From assembly GCF_030009775.1 (NCBI RefSeq), contig NZ_JASCTH010000023.1:125749-189748 (forward strand): 64,000 nt of DNA, read 5' to 3'. Positions 17,028 through 25,299 of the stretch are shown piece by piece. The position numbers and the translations under genes were made by a program. The first letter of the stretch is position 1; every line of letters starts with the position of its first letter. This DNA is from Actinoplanes sandaracinus (GTDB taxonomy: Bacteria; Actinomycetota; Actinomycetes; Mycobacteriales; Micromonosporaceae). The notes beneath the pieces are model-generated. The model did not search any database and had not been told where the DNA came from. It worked only from the letters and a program-made list of their open reading frames with translations.

Positions 17028-17053
17028 CCACAGGCTGTGTGCACAGCCTGTGG
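17028..17053. terminator. Convergent hairpin terminator overlapping a DnaA-box-like 9-mer
   Basis: Perfect 11-bp arms (17028-17038 and 17043-17053) with loop GTGC sit between two convergent genes. The left edge is TTATCCACA (17024-17032), a consensus DnaA box, and the right edge is a one-mismatch copy in inverted orientation. Termination is the simpler reading. Confidence 0.75.
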
Positions 17054-17054
17054 G

Positions 17055-17666
17055 TTACCGGTCGGGGCCGGTCAGCCGGGCCAGTCCCGCCGGTCGGCCG
17101 GTCAGTGCCAGCAGGATGGCCTCGATCGGGCCGGTCCACTCGGCGCCGGCCCCCACGGACCAGTCGGTGTCGGTGGCGGTGAGCCGGATGCCCCGGAACC
17201 TGCGCCGCGCCCAGAACGGCCAGCCCATCGTCCACACCCGGGTGGCTCCGGCGGAGGCCGCGTCGACCGGCATGGGCAGCCGCCGGCCGAGCGGCACAGC
17301 GATGTCCTGTGCGTGCACCAGGATGTCGAAGAGGATGTTGCGATAGTTCGTCACCGCCGGCAGTCGCCGCGAACCGGCGTGCAGGCGCAGCTCGGCGACG
17401 AGATCGGCGGACGGCCGGCGCGCGTGCCGGACGGCGAGGTCGTGGTTGAGCCGGTGGAACCGGCCGCCGGCGCGGACCGCCTCGACGGCCATGGTGACCG
17501 GCCCGGGTGATTGCGGCGCCAGCGCGATGTGGGCCGCGACTTCGCGCACCCGCCAGCCGGCGCAGAGCGACGGGCACTCCCATTGCGGTTCGGTCAGCCC
17601 GGCGAGCAAGTCGGCCACCGCCAGGCGCTGCTCCGCGATGACGACCCAGGACCTGTTCTCCTCCAT
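17055..17666 (-). CDS. DinB-fold / mycothiol-dependent maleylpyruvate isomerase-like protein
   Basis: A 203-residue four-helix-bundle protein of the TIGR03083 / maleylpyruvate-isomerase N-terminal type. The first helix is followed by WECPSLCAGWRVREVAAHIA, where W-x-V-x-x-x-x-x-H-I carries the first metal-binding His. The second metal site is probably NILFDILVHAQDIAVPLG. These proteins use or are thought to use mycothiol. It is divergent from a MarR regulator across a 57-base gap with two operator-like repeats, so it is the probable target of that repressor. A detoxification role follows from the pairing but is inference. Confidence 0.82.
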   Translation of the reverse strand: MEENRSWVVIAEQRLAVADLLAGLTEPQWECPSLCAGWRVREVAAHIALAPQSPGPVTMAVEAVRAGGRFHRLNHDLAVRHARRPSADLVAELRLHAGSRRLPAVTNYRNILFDILVHAQDIAVPLGRRLPMPVDAASAGATRVWTMGWPFWARRRFRGIRLTATDTDWSVGAGAEWTGPIEAILLALTGRPAGLARLTGPDR

Positions 17667-17667
17667 A

Positions 17668-17704
17668 GTCAGATTATCTGACGAATATAGTCAGAGTATC
17701 GGAC
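17668..17704. promoter_or_regulatory. Tandem MarR operator in divergent promoter
   Basis: GTCAGA-TTA-TCTGAC (17668-17682) is a perfect inverted repeat. GTCAGA-GTA-TCGGAC (17690-17704) is a near copy. Their centres are 22 bp apart, about two helical turns. The sites fill the short gap between the MarR gene and the DinB-fold gene, starting two bases from the latter's start codon. Confidence 0.75.
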
Positions 17705-17723
17705 TAGTTTGCGAGGTTGGCGA

Positions 17724-18170
17724 ATGGCGCAAGAAGATCTCAACGCCGGCCTGCTGATGTTCATCGCGTACCGGGCGATGGAGAAGCGGGTGCTGGACGC
17801 GGTCGCCGAGGCCGGTTTCACCGACATCACGCTCGCGCAGGCCCGCGTCTTCCAGCGGATCGGCCCCGAAGGCACCCGGCTCGGCGACCTCGCCGAGCAG
17901 GCCCAGGTGACGAAACAGACCACCGGTTTCCTCGTCGACCAGCTGGAACGGGCCGGTTACGTGGAGCGGGCGCCGGACCCGGCCGACGCCCGCGCCCGGC
18001 TGGTCCGGATCGCCGGGCGCGGCCGGGCGGCGGGTCTCGTCGCCGCGGCCGCGGTCGCCGAGGTGGAGGCGGAGTGGGCCGCCCACCTCGGCGGGAGACG
18101 GATGGCTCAGCTGCGGGATGCGCTCTCGGCGCTGCGCGAGATCACCGACCCCTACCGTCCCGGTCAGTAG
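17724..18170 (+). CDS. MarR-family regulator
   Basis: A 148-residue winged-helix repressor. The HTH has TRLGDLAEQAQVTKQTTGFL as its recognition part, and the wing is RAPDPADARARLVRI, with the conserved D-R/A-R-x-V/L pattern. The N- and C-terminal helices form the dimer. It is divergent from the DinB-fold isomerase gene and almost certainly autoregulates through the paired inverted repeats at 17668-17704. Its end overlaps the end of the convergent bioY gene by seven bases. The ligand is unknown. Confidence 0.9.
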   Translation: MAQEDLNAGLLMFIAYRAMEKRVLDAVAEAGFTDITLAQARVFQRIGPEGTRLGDLAEQAQVTKQTTGFLVDQLERAGYVERAPDPADARARLVRIAGRGRAAGLVAAAAVAEVEAEWAAHLGGRRMAQLRDALSALREITDPYRPGQ

Positions 18171-18772
18171 CGGCCGGTGCCGGCCCGCCGGTCGATCAGC
18201 AGCCAGGCGCCGGGCAGCAGCCCGGCGGCCAGCAGCGTCTTCAGCGTGTCACCGATCAGGTACGGCACCAGGCCGATATCGAGCGCGGCGACCAGATCGG
18301 TCCCCGTCGCGAACGCCAGCCACGGCACACCGACCAGATAGATCAGCGCGTTGCCGCCGGCCATCAGACCGATCGTGTGGAACGGGCGGCGGTCCGCGCC
18401 GAGAGCGGCGAGCTGCCCGATCAAGGCGGCCGCGAGAACGAAACCGATCAGGTAGCCGGCGGTGGCCGCGGGCCAGCCGGAGGCGCCGGCCGCGAACCAT
18501 GGAACGCCGAGGGTGCCGGCCAGCACGTAGATCAGCATGCTGGCGGCGCCGCGGGTCGCTCCCAGGGTTGCGCCGACGAGCAGGACGGCGAAGGTCTGCC
18601 CGGTGATCGGGACGGGGGATCCGGGGACCGGGATGGCGATCTGTGCGGCCAGGCCGACGGCGCCCGCCCCGCCGAGGGTCAGGAGCACATCGCGTACGAC
18701 CGAACGACCCCACACGTCGGCCAGGACTCCGGTGGATCGCCCGGCCACCATGCCGAATGTGCTGTAAGCCAC
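18164..18772 (-). CDS. bioY: BioY-family biotin transporter S-component
   Basis: A 203-residue membrane protein with six TM segments. The BioY signatures are visible: QIAIPVPGSPVPITGQTFAV, LGATRGAASMLIYVLAGTLG and GYLIGFVLAAALIG. It is the substrate-binding S-unit of an ECF-type transporter for biotin. No BioM/BioN energising genes are adjacent, so it either shares a global ECF module or works alone. GTG at 18772 has AGGAGG seven bases upstream, which decides the start. It converges on and overlaps marR by seven bases. Confidence 0.9.
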   Translation of the reverse strand: MAYSTFGMVAGRSTGVLADVWGRSVVRDVLLTLGGAGAVGLAAQIAIPVPGSPVPITGQTFAVLLVGATLGATRGAASMLIYVLAGTLGVPWFAAGASGWPAATAGYLIGFVLAAALIGQLAALGADRRPFHTIGLMAGGNALIYLVGVPWLAFATGTDLVAALDIGLVPYLIGDTLKTLLAAGLLPGAWLLIDRRAGTGRY

Positions 18773-18872
18773 AGAAGGGCCTCCTGTCCGTACACGTAGG
18801 AGAAACCATAGGTCCCCGCCGGCCTCAGCGGCAGTCATCGGAGGGGAACCGTGATGCGCTAGTGATCGTTCA

Positions 18873-18909
18873 GGCGGGGCGCCACGCTGAACCGGCGCGG
18901 CGCCCCGCC
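18873..18909 (-). terminator. Hairpin terminator of the M4 protease gene
   Basis: Perfect 11-bp arms (18873-18883 and 18899-18909) with a 15-base loop follow the stop of the M4 protease gene on the minus strand. Confidence 0.7.
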
Positions 18910-18914
18910 CGAAC

Positions 18915-20870
18915 TCACAGGGTGAGCGTCCAGGTGTTGATGTGCCCGGTGTCCTGCGCGACGGTGTCCTGCACCCTGAGCCGCCAGGTGCCGTTCGCCG
19001 CCTCACCGGAGAGGTTGGCGGTGTAGGTGGTGTTGACGTTGTCCGCGCTGTCCGAGGTCGACGTCGCCTTCAGGCTGTACGTCGAACCGTCCGGTGCCAC
19101 CAGGTCGACCCGGAGGTCACCGCGGAAGGTGTGCACGATGTCGACCGCCACCTTCGAGGCCGACGAGGCGCTGCGGGCGCAGCCGCTGATCGCGATGTCG
19201 CTGTGGACCGCGCTGCCGGCGTCCGGGATCGCGACATCTGCCGCGTTCGTCCCGGTGCAGCTCACCGGCGCGGCGGTGGGTGACGAGGTGGGCGCCGTGG
19301 TCGCGCCGGCGCAGGTCGGGTCGGCGGTCTGAGCCGGCACGTTGACCGCGTCCCAGGCCGTCTTGACCTTGTTGAACACCGTGCAGTCGTTCGGGTAGAG
19401 GTTCTTCGCCGCGGTCAGCGTCCAGGTGCGGTACTTCAGGTACGACGAGCTGGACGTCTTCATCAGCATCGCGTTGTACATGACCTTCATCGCGGTCTGG
19501 ATGCCGACGCCGGTGATCGCGCCGGAGCCGCTGCACCGGGTGCTGGCCGGCTGCCCGTTCGTCGGGTTGGTGCCCTCGGCCAGCAGGTAGAACCAGTGGT
19601 TGCCGGGACCGGCCGCGGCGTGCACCTCATCGTTCGGCGTGCTGCTGGAGTAGCAGTTGTCGTCCCCGGCCAGCGACGGGTTGTACATGTACCGGATCGG
19701 GCCGTTGCCGACCAGGTTGACCTCTTCGCCGACCTGGTAATCGGGGGCGTCGTTCGGGTTGTTCGCGAACCATTCGGCGGCCGCGCCGAAGGTGTCGGCG
19801 ACGAACTCCTGGGTGCCGCCGTTCGAGATGCCGCCCGGGGTGTTGTCGTCGATGCCGTGGGCCAGCTCGTGGGCCACCACGTCGATGGAGCTGATCCACT
19901 GACCGGCGTTGTTCTTGCCGATCTGGACCTGCGTGCCGTCGTAGTAGGCGTTGACGTCGTTCAGGCCGACCCGGATCGGCCAGGCGCCACCGCCGCTGGT
20001 GAATCCGGTGCGGCCCAGCCAGCTGCCGAGCATCGCCTTCGTCTTCTGAGCGGCGTAGAACGCGTCGACGCAGCCGGTCTCCTTATTGGTGGCGGCGCCG
20101 GTGCCCCACACGTTGTCGGTGCCGCTGAAGACCGTGTTGGTCGACGAGTCCTGGCAGGTCAGCGTCGGCATCGACGGGTCACGCAGGCTGTATGTCGAAC
20201 CGGACAATGTGGTGTCCAGGGTGACCGCGCCGGTGGTCCAGCCGGTGCCGTTGCCGCTGACATGGGTGACGCGCTCCTGGGTGCGCAGCACCGTGCCGGT
20301 GGTGGCGTCCACGTCGACGGTGAGCCGGCTGACGTTCTCGTCGCCGTGGTCGTCGATCCGGGTGCCGTTGACGATCGACTCCCAGGCCAGGGCCGGGGTG
20401 CCCGTGGTGTTCACCACGACCAGCCGGGTGCTCTCGACGTTCGTCACCGTCTTGAGCTCGGCCTTGGCGGCGGGAAGGGAGTCGGCCGCGGAGAGCTTCG
20501 GGGTGATCGAGAGCTCGCCGATCGGCCGGGTCTGTGCGACCGACGTGAACTTGGTCCGGCCGGCCGTGTCGGTGACGACGACGAAGTCACCGCCGACGAC
20601 CGGAAGTCCTTTGTAGGTGCGGTCGAAGGGCACGTACTGCAGATTGTCTGTGGAGATCACCTGGTGCTGCACGAACGCCTCGCCGTCACTGGCCTGCAGC
20701 ACCTGCGGGCGGTCGGCGACGAGAGCCGACGCGGAGTCCGATGCCCGCGCCGATACCGCGGCGGGGTCGACGGGCGCCTGGGCGGTCGCCGGTCCGGTGA
20801 CCGCCACCATCGCTGACGCGGCCGCAGTGGCGGCGGTCAGTGCGATGACGGCTGGGGTACGGGATTTCAC
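18915..20870 (-). CDS. Secreted M4 (thermolysin-type) metalloprotease with P domain
   Basis: A 651-residue extracellular zinc protease. It has a Sec signal peptide (residues 1-30, basic start then VIALTAATAAASAMVAV and a cleavage near ATAQA), an FTP/PepSY propeptide (about 40-200), a catalytic domain with HELAH at residues 334-338, and the downstream Glu-containing segment GGTQEFVADTFGAAAEW. A C-terminal proprotein-convertase P/Homo-B domain (about 545-651) starts at VAIPDAGSAVHSDIAI. GTG at 20870 has AGGAG five bases upstream. It probably degrades external protein as a nutrient or in development. It is a single gene with its own terminator. Confidence 0.93.
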   Translation of the reverse strand: MKSRTPAVIALTAATAAASAMVAVTGPATAQAPVDPAAVSARASDSASALVADRPQVLQASDGEAFVQHQVISTDNLQYVPFDRTYKGLPVVGGDFVVVTDTAGRTKFTSVAQTRPIGELSITPKLSAADSLPAAKAELKTVTNVESTRLVVVNTTGTPALAWESIVNGTRIDDHGDENVSRLTVDVDATTGTVLRTQERVTHVSGNGTGWTTGAVTLDTTLSGSTYSLRDPSMPTLTCQDSSTNTVFSGTDNVWGTGAATNKETGCVDAFYAAQKTKAMLGSWLGRTGFTSGGGAWPIRVGLNDVNAYYDGTQVQIGKNNAGQWISSIDVVAHELAHGIDDNTPGGISNGGTQEFVADTFGAAAEWFANNPNDAPDYQVGEEVNLVGNGPIRYMYNPSLAGDDNCYSSSTPNDEVHAAAGPGNHWFYLLAEGTNPTNGQPASTRCSGSGAITGVGIQTAMKVMYNAMLMKTSSSSYLKYRTWTLTAAKNLYPNDCTVFNKVKTAWDAVNVPAQTADPTCAGATTAPTSSPTAAPVSCTGTNAADVAIPDAGSAVHSDIAISGCARSASSASKVAVDIVHTFRGDLRVDLVAPDGSTYSLKATSTSDSADNVNTTYTANLSGEAANGTWRLRVQDTVAQDTGHINTWTLTL

Positions 20871-21028
20871 GCATACTCCTCTCCCGCCCCGGGGGATAGG
20901 GCGGGCCTCAACCGTCCGGGGACGGCGGGTCACACCGGGGTGACTTGAGGGGAGACGCTATGCATAGACGGGCGTCACCGAATCGGGGAAAACCCTTGCG
21001 CTCCGGCGAATCCGGTGTGCGGGGTGGG

Positions 21029-21619
21029 TCATGCGCCGATCTGGTTGACCTCGACCAGGGGCGCGTCGTTCCACCACTGTGCGTGAATGATGAAGCTGCG
21101 GCCGGTCTCGTGGAAGTAGACCACCAGGTTCGTGTCCGAGCCGGTCTTCTCCACCCGGAAACCGTCTGCCGGAGTGGCCGTGACCAGCGACACGATGCCC
21201 TTGCTGGTCATCTTGACGACGGCCGTGCCGCCCGCGGTCGCAAACGACCGGACATAGGTCTTCACGCCGTCGCTGGTGGTGACGGTCCAGCCGTTCTCGG
21301 TGGTGGTCGACGGCTTCGTGGTGGTCGCGGCGGGCTCCGGGGAGGTCGCGGCGCTGCGGGACGCCGACGGTGTGGTGCGCGACGGCGTGGCCGACGTGGA
21401 AGGGCTGGCGATCGGGCTCGGCGTGGCCGTCTTCGGCGTCGGCGCGCCGCTGGTCCCGGACAGCGCGGCGGCCGCCGGGAGCTGATCGATGTCGGGCAGT
21501 TCACCCGAGTCGGCCTGTGCCGCGTTCAGCACCGGAGAGAGCGCCACCGAGGAGAGCACGATGCTTGTCGCGGTGGCCACACACCAGCCCGCTATCGGCA
21601 CCCACCTGGAAGATCGCAC
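21029..21619 (-). CDS. Secreted/anchored hypothetical protein with Ser/Thr/Pro linker
   Basis: A 196-residue exported protein: an N-terminal hydrophobic leader (GWCVATATSIVLSSVALSPV), a linker of about 60 residues rich in Thr, Ser, Pro and Ala, and a beta-rich C-terminal domain of about 90 residues (from NGWTVTTSDGVKTYV to VEVNQIGA). The linker suggests a surface or extracellular protein. It is divergent from the response regulator gene with only 36 bases between the start codons, so it may be under that system. No domain is recognised. Confidence 0.7.
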   Translation of the reverse strand: MRSSRWVPIAGWCVATATSIVLSSVALSPVLNAAQADSGELPDIDQLPAAAALSGTSGAPTPKTATPSPIASPSTSATPSRTTPSASRSAATSPEPAATTTKPSTTTENGWTVTTSDGVKTYVRSFATAGGTAVVKMTSKGIVSLVTATPADGFRVEKTGSDTNLVVYFHETGRSFIIHAQWWNDAPLVEVNQIGA

Positions 21620-21655
21620 GGGGCCATCCTCTCACCTGGTCCTATGGTTATCGCC

Positions 21656-22342
21656 ATGGCGATGATCCTGTTGGTCGAGGACGACCGCATCATCACGGCC
21701 GCTCTGACCAGGGCCCTGACCGATGCCGGGCACGTGGTGCGCCCGGTCGGTCAGGCCGCCCAGGCGTTGAAGATCGTCACCCAGGAGCGGCCCGACCTGG
21801 TCATTCTCGACCTCGGTCTGCCCGACATCGACGGCACCGACGCGCTGCGGATGATGCGTACCGTCTCCGACGTGCCCGTGATCGTGGCCACCGCGCGGCG
21901 TTCCGAGGCGGACATCATCGCGCTCCTGAGCGCCGGCGCCGACGACTACGTGACCAAGCCGTTCTCCGGCGGCCACATCCTCGCCCGCATCTCGGCGGTG
22001 CTGCGCCGGGCCCGGACCACCGCCGAGCAGCAGCCCAACGCCATCACCGTGGGCGAGTTGGTGATCAAGCCGCGGCAGCGCCGAGTGGAGCTGCGGGGCG
22101 AACCGTTGCAGCTCACCCGCCGCGAGTTCGACGTCCTCGCCTACCTCGCCGAGCGGGTCGGCCAGGTGATCAGCCGGCGCGAGCTGATGAACCAGGTGTG
22201 GCAGCAGGCCCGGATCGGCGAGGAACAGACCATCGACGTCCACATCTCCTGGCTGCGCCGCAAGCTCGGCGAGACCGCCGCGAAACCGTGCTACCTGCAC
22301 ACCGTCCGGGGCGTGGGCGTCATGATGGTCGATCCGCGATGA
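21656..22342 (+). CDS. OmpR-type response regulator
   Basis: A 228-residue two-component regulator. The receiver domain has Asp9/Asp10, the phospho-acceptor Asp52 (LVILDLGLPD), the switch residue in VATAR and the invariant Lys in TKPFSG. The C-terminal winged helix is of OmpR/PhoB type (LTRREFDVLAYLAERVG, IDVHISWLRRKLGE, TVRGVGVMM). ATG at 21656 is the best start. One at 21644 adds four residues and would be nearly leaderless. The stop overlaps the start of the partner kinase gene (ATGA). Confidence 0.93.
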   Translation: MAMILLVEDDRIITAALTRALTDAGHVVRPVGQAAQALKIVTQERPDLVILDLGLPDIDGTDALRMMRTVSDVPVIVATARRSEADIIALLSAGADDYVTKPFSGGHILARISAVLRRARTTAEQQPNAITVGELVIKPRQRRVELRGEPLQLTRREFDVLAYLAERVGQVISRRELMNQVWQQARIGEEQTIDVHISWLRRKLGETAAKPCYLHTVRGVGVMMVDPR

Positions 22343-23643
22343 GGTGGGCGCTCAACCGCCTGGCGCTCGCCATCACCTCCATGGTGGCGCTCGCCTTCCT
22401 CGTGCCGCTCGCCGTCGCGACCCGGCAGATCGCCTACGACCGGGCCATCTCCGACGCCCGGCAGCAGGCCACCTCGATGGTGACCGTGCTCGGCGTCGAC
22501 AGCGACCTGTTCACCCTCACCAACGCGGTCGCCAGCACCGCCGCGGGCAGCGCCGGCCGGCTCGCGCTGCACCTGCCCGGCCTCGACCCGATCGGAACCT
22601 CGCACCTCACCACGGCGTCCGTGCAGCGGGCGGCGCAGGAGCGGCGGGCCGCCACCGCGGAGACCGGCGGCGGCGTCGCCTACCTGCAGCCGACCGTGCT
22701 GACCGACGGCCGGACCGTGGTCGTCGAGGTCTTCGTCCCCGGCGAGGACACCCGGCGCGGCGTCGGCACGGCCTGGCTCGCTCTCGGCGGGCTCGCGATC
22801 CTGCTGGTCGGCGGTTCCACACTCCTCGCCGACCGGCTCGGCAGCCAGTTGGTCCGGGCCACCCGCCAGCTCGCGGCGGCCAGCCGCCGCCTCGGCGGCG
22901 GCGACCTCAACGAACGCATGACACCGACCGGCCCGCGCGAACTGCGCGACGCCGCGAACGCCTTCAACGGCATGGCCGACGACCTGCGACGTCTGCTCGA
23001 CCGCGAGCGCGAGCTGGCGGCAGACCTTTCCCACCGATTGCGTACGCCGCTGACGGGCCTCCGTCTCGATGTCGAGGCGATGCCGCCCGGCCTGATCGCC
23101 GAACGGATGCGCCAGGCCTGTGACCTGCTCGACGAGGAGCTGGAGGCGATCATCACCGGCGCCCGGCTGGGCAGCATCTCCAAGCGCGGCTCCGAGCAGT
23201 GCGATCTGGTCGAGGTGCTGGCCGACCGGCTCGCCTTCTGGTCGGTGCTCGCCGAGGATCAGGAGCGTCCGTGGGAGGTCGTCGGCGGCAACGAGCCGGT
23301 GATGGTCCCGATGCCGCCGAGCGAGGTGATCCTGGTGGTGGACGCGCTGCTCGGCAACGTCTTCTCGCACACCCCGGACGGCACCGCGTTCCGGGTCAGC
23401 GTCTCGGCCGGTGGCCTGCTCGTCGACGACGCGGGCCCGGGCATCGCCGACCCGGAGAGCGCGGTGAAACGCGGATTCAGTGGCGCCGGCTCGACCGGAC
23501 TGGGTCTGGACATCGTGCGACGCGGCGCGGAAACTGTGCGCGGCCAACTCGTCATCGACCGTAGTCCCCTGGGTGGCGCCCGCATCGGAATTCTGTTCCC
23601 GACATCGGCTTCGGAGCCCACTGATCAGCACAAACGCGGCTGA
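22339..23643 (+). CDS. Sensor histidine kinase partner of the OmpR-type regulator
   Basis: A 434-residue membrane kinase. The first TM is LAITSMVALAFLVPLAVA (residues about 9-28), then come an extracellular sensor region of about 110 residues, a second TM (WLALGGLAILLVGGSTLL), a HAMP domain, the dimerisation/H-box DLSHRLRTPLTG with His232, and an ATPase domain with LLGNVFSHTPDG (N-box), DDAGPGI (G1) and TGLGLDIV (G2). Translation is coupled to the regulator gene. The stimulus is unknown. The near position of secreted enzymes (M4 protease, LPMO) suggests control of the secretome, but that is inference. Confidence 0.92.
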   Translation: MRWALNRLALAITSMVALAFLVPLAVATRQIAYDRAISDARQQATSMVTVLGVDSDLFTLTNAVASTAAGSAGRLALHLPGLDPIGTSHLTTASVQRAAQERRAATAETGGGVAYLQPTVLTDGRTVVVEVFVPGEDTRRGVGTAWLALGGLAILLVGGSTLLADRLGSQLVRATRQLAAASRRLGGGDLNERMTPTGPRELRDAANAFNGMADDLRRLLDRERELAADLSHRLRTPLTGLRLDVEAMPPGLIAERMRQACDLLDEELEAIITGARLGSISKRGSEQCDLVEVLADRLAFWSVLAEDQERPWEVVGGNEPVMVPMPPSEVILVVDALLGNVFSHTPDGTAFRVSVSAGGLLVDDAGPGIADPESAVKRGFSGAGSTGLGLDIVRRGAETVRGQLVIDRSPLGGARIGILFPTSASEPTDQHKRG

Positions 23644-23722
23644 TTTCACATTTAAAAAGGTTCGTGGGTTCTGTTAAGGCTCCGTTATGGCAGCCACTCC
23701 TAATGTTCCGGCCTGTAAGTGA

Positions 23723-23740
23723 TTGCCAGGTCTAGAAACA
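23723..23740. promoter_or_regulatory. Possible DasR-like half site upstream of the LPMO gene
   Basis: The GGTCTAGA core at about 23729-23736 lies 18 bases before the LPMO start codon. It matches the centre and left half of the DasR consensus (TGGTCTAGACCA), but the right half is AAAC instead of CCA. DasR controls chitin-utilisation genes in Streptomyces, so the context fits. The match is partial. Confidence 0.35.
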
Positions 23741-23753
23741 CAGGAGAGCTGAC

Positions 23754-24581
23754 ATGCGCAGGAAGATCGCCTACCCGCTGGCTACCCTCGGGATGGTCGC
23801 ATCATCTTTGACCGTCGCGTCGTCGCCTGCCCTGGCACACGGCTACGTCTCCTCGCCTCCGAGCCGCCAGGCGCTCTGCGCCGCCGGCACCGTGTCCGGC
23901 TGCGGCGCCATCCAGTTCGAGCCGCAGAGCGTGGAAGCCCCCAAGGGGTCGAAGCAGTGCAACGGTGGAAACGCCGCCTTCCCCGAGCTGAACGACGAGT
24001 CCAGGAACTGGCCGGCCACCACGGTCGGTAAGTCGGCGACCTTCAACTGGGTCCTGACGGCCCGGCACCGGACCGCCACCTGGGTGTACTACGTGGACGG
24101 CACGGCGGTCGCCACGTTCGACGACAAGAACGCCATCCCGGCCGCCTCCGTCTCGCACACCGTCGACCTGAGCAAATTCTCGGGCCGGAAGACGGTCCTC
24201 GCGGTGTGGAACATCGGGGACACCGCGGCCGCCTTCTACAACTGCGTGGACGTCAACATCGGCGGTTCCGGCTCGACGACGCCGACCACGGCCCCGACGA
24301 CCACGGCCCCGACGAAGGCTCCGACCACGTCGCCCACCACCGCGCCGACGACCGCCCCGGCCACGACCGCCCCGGCCACGACCGCCCCGACCACGACGGC
24401 CACGGCCGCGCCGACCGGCACCGCCCCGGCGAGCGGGACCGAGTGGGCGCCGGGAGTGGCGTACCAGGCCGGTGACAAGGTCACCTTCGGTGGTGTGACC
24501 TACCAGTGCCGTCAGGCGCACAAGTCGATCCGCAGCTGGGAGCCCTCCGTCTGGACGCTCGCCCTCTGGCTTCCGCTGTGA
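23754..24581 (+). CDS. AA10 lytic polysaccharide monooxygenase with C-terminal CBM5/12
   Basis: A secreted copper enzyme that cleaves chitin or cellulose oxidatively, 275 residues. The signal peptide is residues 1-28 and the mature protein begins with His29 (ALA|HGYVSSPPSRQ), the first ligand of the histidine brace. His105 (TARHRTATW) is the second. The axial Phe is in AAAFYNCVDV. A Thr/Ala/Pro linker (about residues 170-228) of repeated ATTAP/TTAP units leads to a CBM5/12 chitin-binding domain (WAPGVAYQAGDKVTFGGVTY with WEPSVW). The domain set and linker fit chitin. CAGGAGAGCTGAC precedes the ATG. The stop overlaps the start of the DUF305 gene (GTGA), an unusual pairing. Confidence 0.94.
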   Translation: MRRKIAYPLATLGMVASSLTVASSPALAHGYVSSPPSRQALCAAGTVSGCGAIQFEPQSVEAPKGSKQCNGGNAAFPELNDESRNWPATTVGKSATFNWVLTARHRTATWVYYVDGTAVATFDDKNAIPAASVSHTVDLSKFSGRKTVLAVWNIGDTAAAFYNCVDVNIGGSGSTTPTTAPTTTAPTKAPTTSPTTAPTTAPATTAPATTAPTTTATAAPTGTAPASGTEWAPGVAYQAGDKVTFGGVTYQCRQAHKSIRSWEPSVWTLALWLPL

Positions 24582-25195
24582 AGCGCCGCCACGTAGCCGC
24601 GCTCGTCCTCGCGGCCGCGCCGTTCCTGCTCGGGGCGTGCGGCACCGCCGCCGACAAGGCTCCGGTGCCGGCCGCCACGGCGGTGCAGACCCAGAACGTC
24701 AAGAACGTCTCGGAGATCACCGCCGGCAAGACGTTCAACGACAACGACGTGATGTTCCTGCAGATGCTGATCGACAACCAGAGGCAGGGCCAGGAGATGG
24801 CCCAGATCGCCGCCGAGCGGGCCGGCCGTCCCGAGGTCGCCGACCTGGCCAAGGCCGTGCAGGTCACCCAGGCCGACGAGATCAGGCTGATGGAGGGCTG
24901 GCTCACCGAATGGGGCAAGCCCACCACCCTCGACGAGCGGGTCAGCCTGCACGCCGACCACGGTGGCATGCCGAGCACCGGCAAGGAGGAGATCGCGTCG
25001 CTGAAGACGGTCGACGAGAAGCGGTTCGAGACCGCCTTCCTCAACCTCTTCCTGGCGCACCAGCACAACGCGGTCGAGTTCGCGCAGATGGAACTCGACA
25101 AGGGCGGCAACGAGCTGGCCAAGTCCTTCGCGGAGCGGGTCAAGCAGTCCCGCACCGACCAGGTCCAGCAGATGCTCAAACTGCTCGCCGGCTGA
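24578..25195 (+). CDS. DUF305 lipoprotein, translationally coupled to the LPMO
   Basis: A 205-residue exported lipoprotein. GTG at 24578 overlaps the LPMO stop and opens into a lipoprotein signal with the lipobox LLGAC, followed by a four-helix DUF305 domain. In the usual family pattern each half has an HH pair after M-x-x-x-M. Here the first half reads MFLQMLIDNQRQGQEM (HH lost, Met kept) and the second AFLNLFLAHQHNAVEF, so one His pair remains. Some DUF305 proteins, such as cyanobacterial CopM, bind copper. A periplasmic-face copper store or donor for the LPMO is a reasonable hypothesis. A hairpin terminator follows. Confidence 0.85.
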   Translation: MKRRHVAALVLAAAPFLLGACGTAADKAPVPAATAVQTQNVKNVSEITAGKTFNDNDVMFLQMLIDNQRQGQEMAQIAAERAGRPEVADLAKAVQVTQADEIRLMEGWLTEWGKPTTLDERVSLHADHGGMPSTGKEEIASLKTVDEKRFETAFLNLFLAHQHNAVEFAQMELDKGGNELAKSFAERVKQSRTDQVQQMLKLLAG

Positions 25196-25216
25196 ACCTT
25201 CTTTTCGGTTCCCCCT

Positions 25217-25253
25217 CGAAACGGGGCGGTCCATCACGGACTGCCCTGTTTCG
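25217..25253 (+). terminator. Terminator of the LPMO-DUF305 operon
   Basis: Arms 25217-25232 and 25238-25253 form a 16-bp stem with two G-U pairs and a five-base loop, 21 bases after the DUF305 stop. Confidence 0.8.
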
Positions 25254-25299
25254 GGGCTTCCTGCTGTCTGATGCGGTAATTCCGCATAATTTACGCAGC

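Noticed and set aside
18164..18772. Complete biotin ECF transporter operon
   Set aside because: Only the S-component is present; no ATPase or T-component gene is adjacent.
24270..24440. Short tandem repeats in the LPMO gene as a mobile or structural element
   Set aside because: They encode the Thr/Ala/Pro linker and are ordinary codon repeats.
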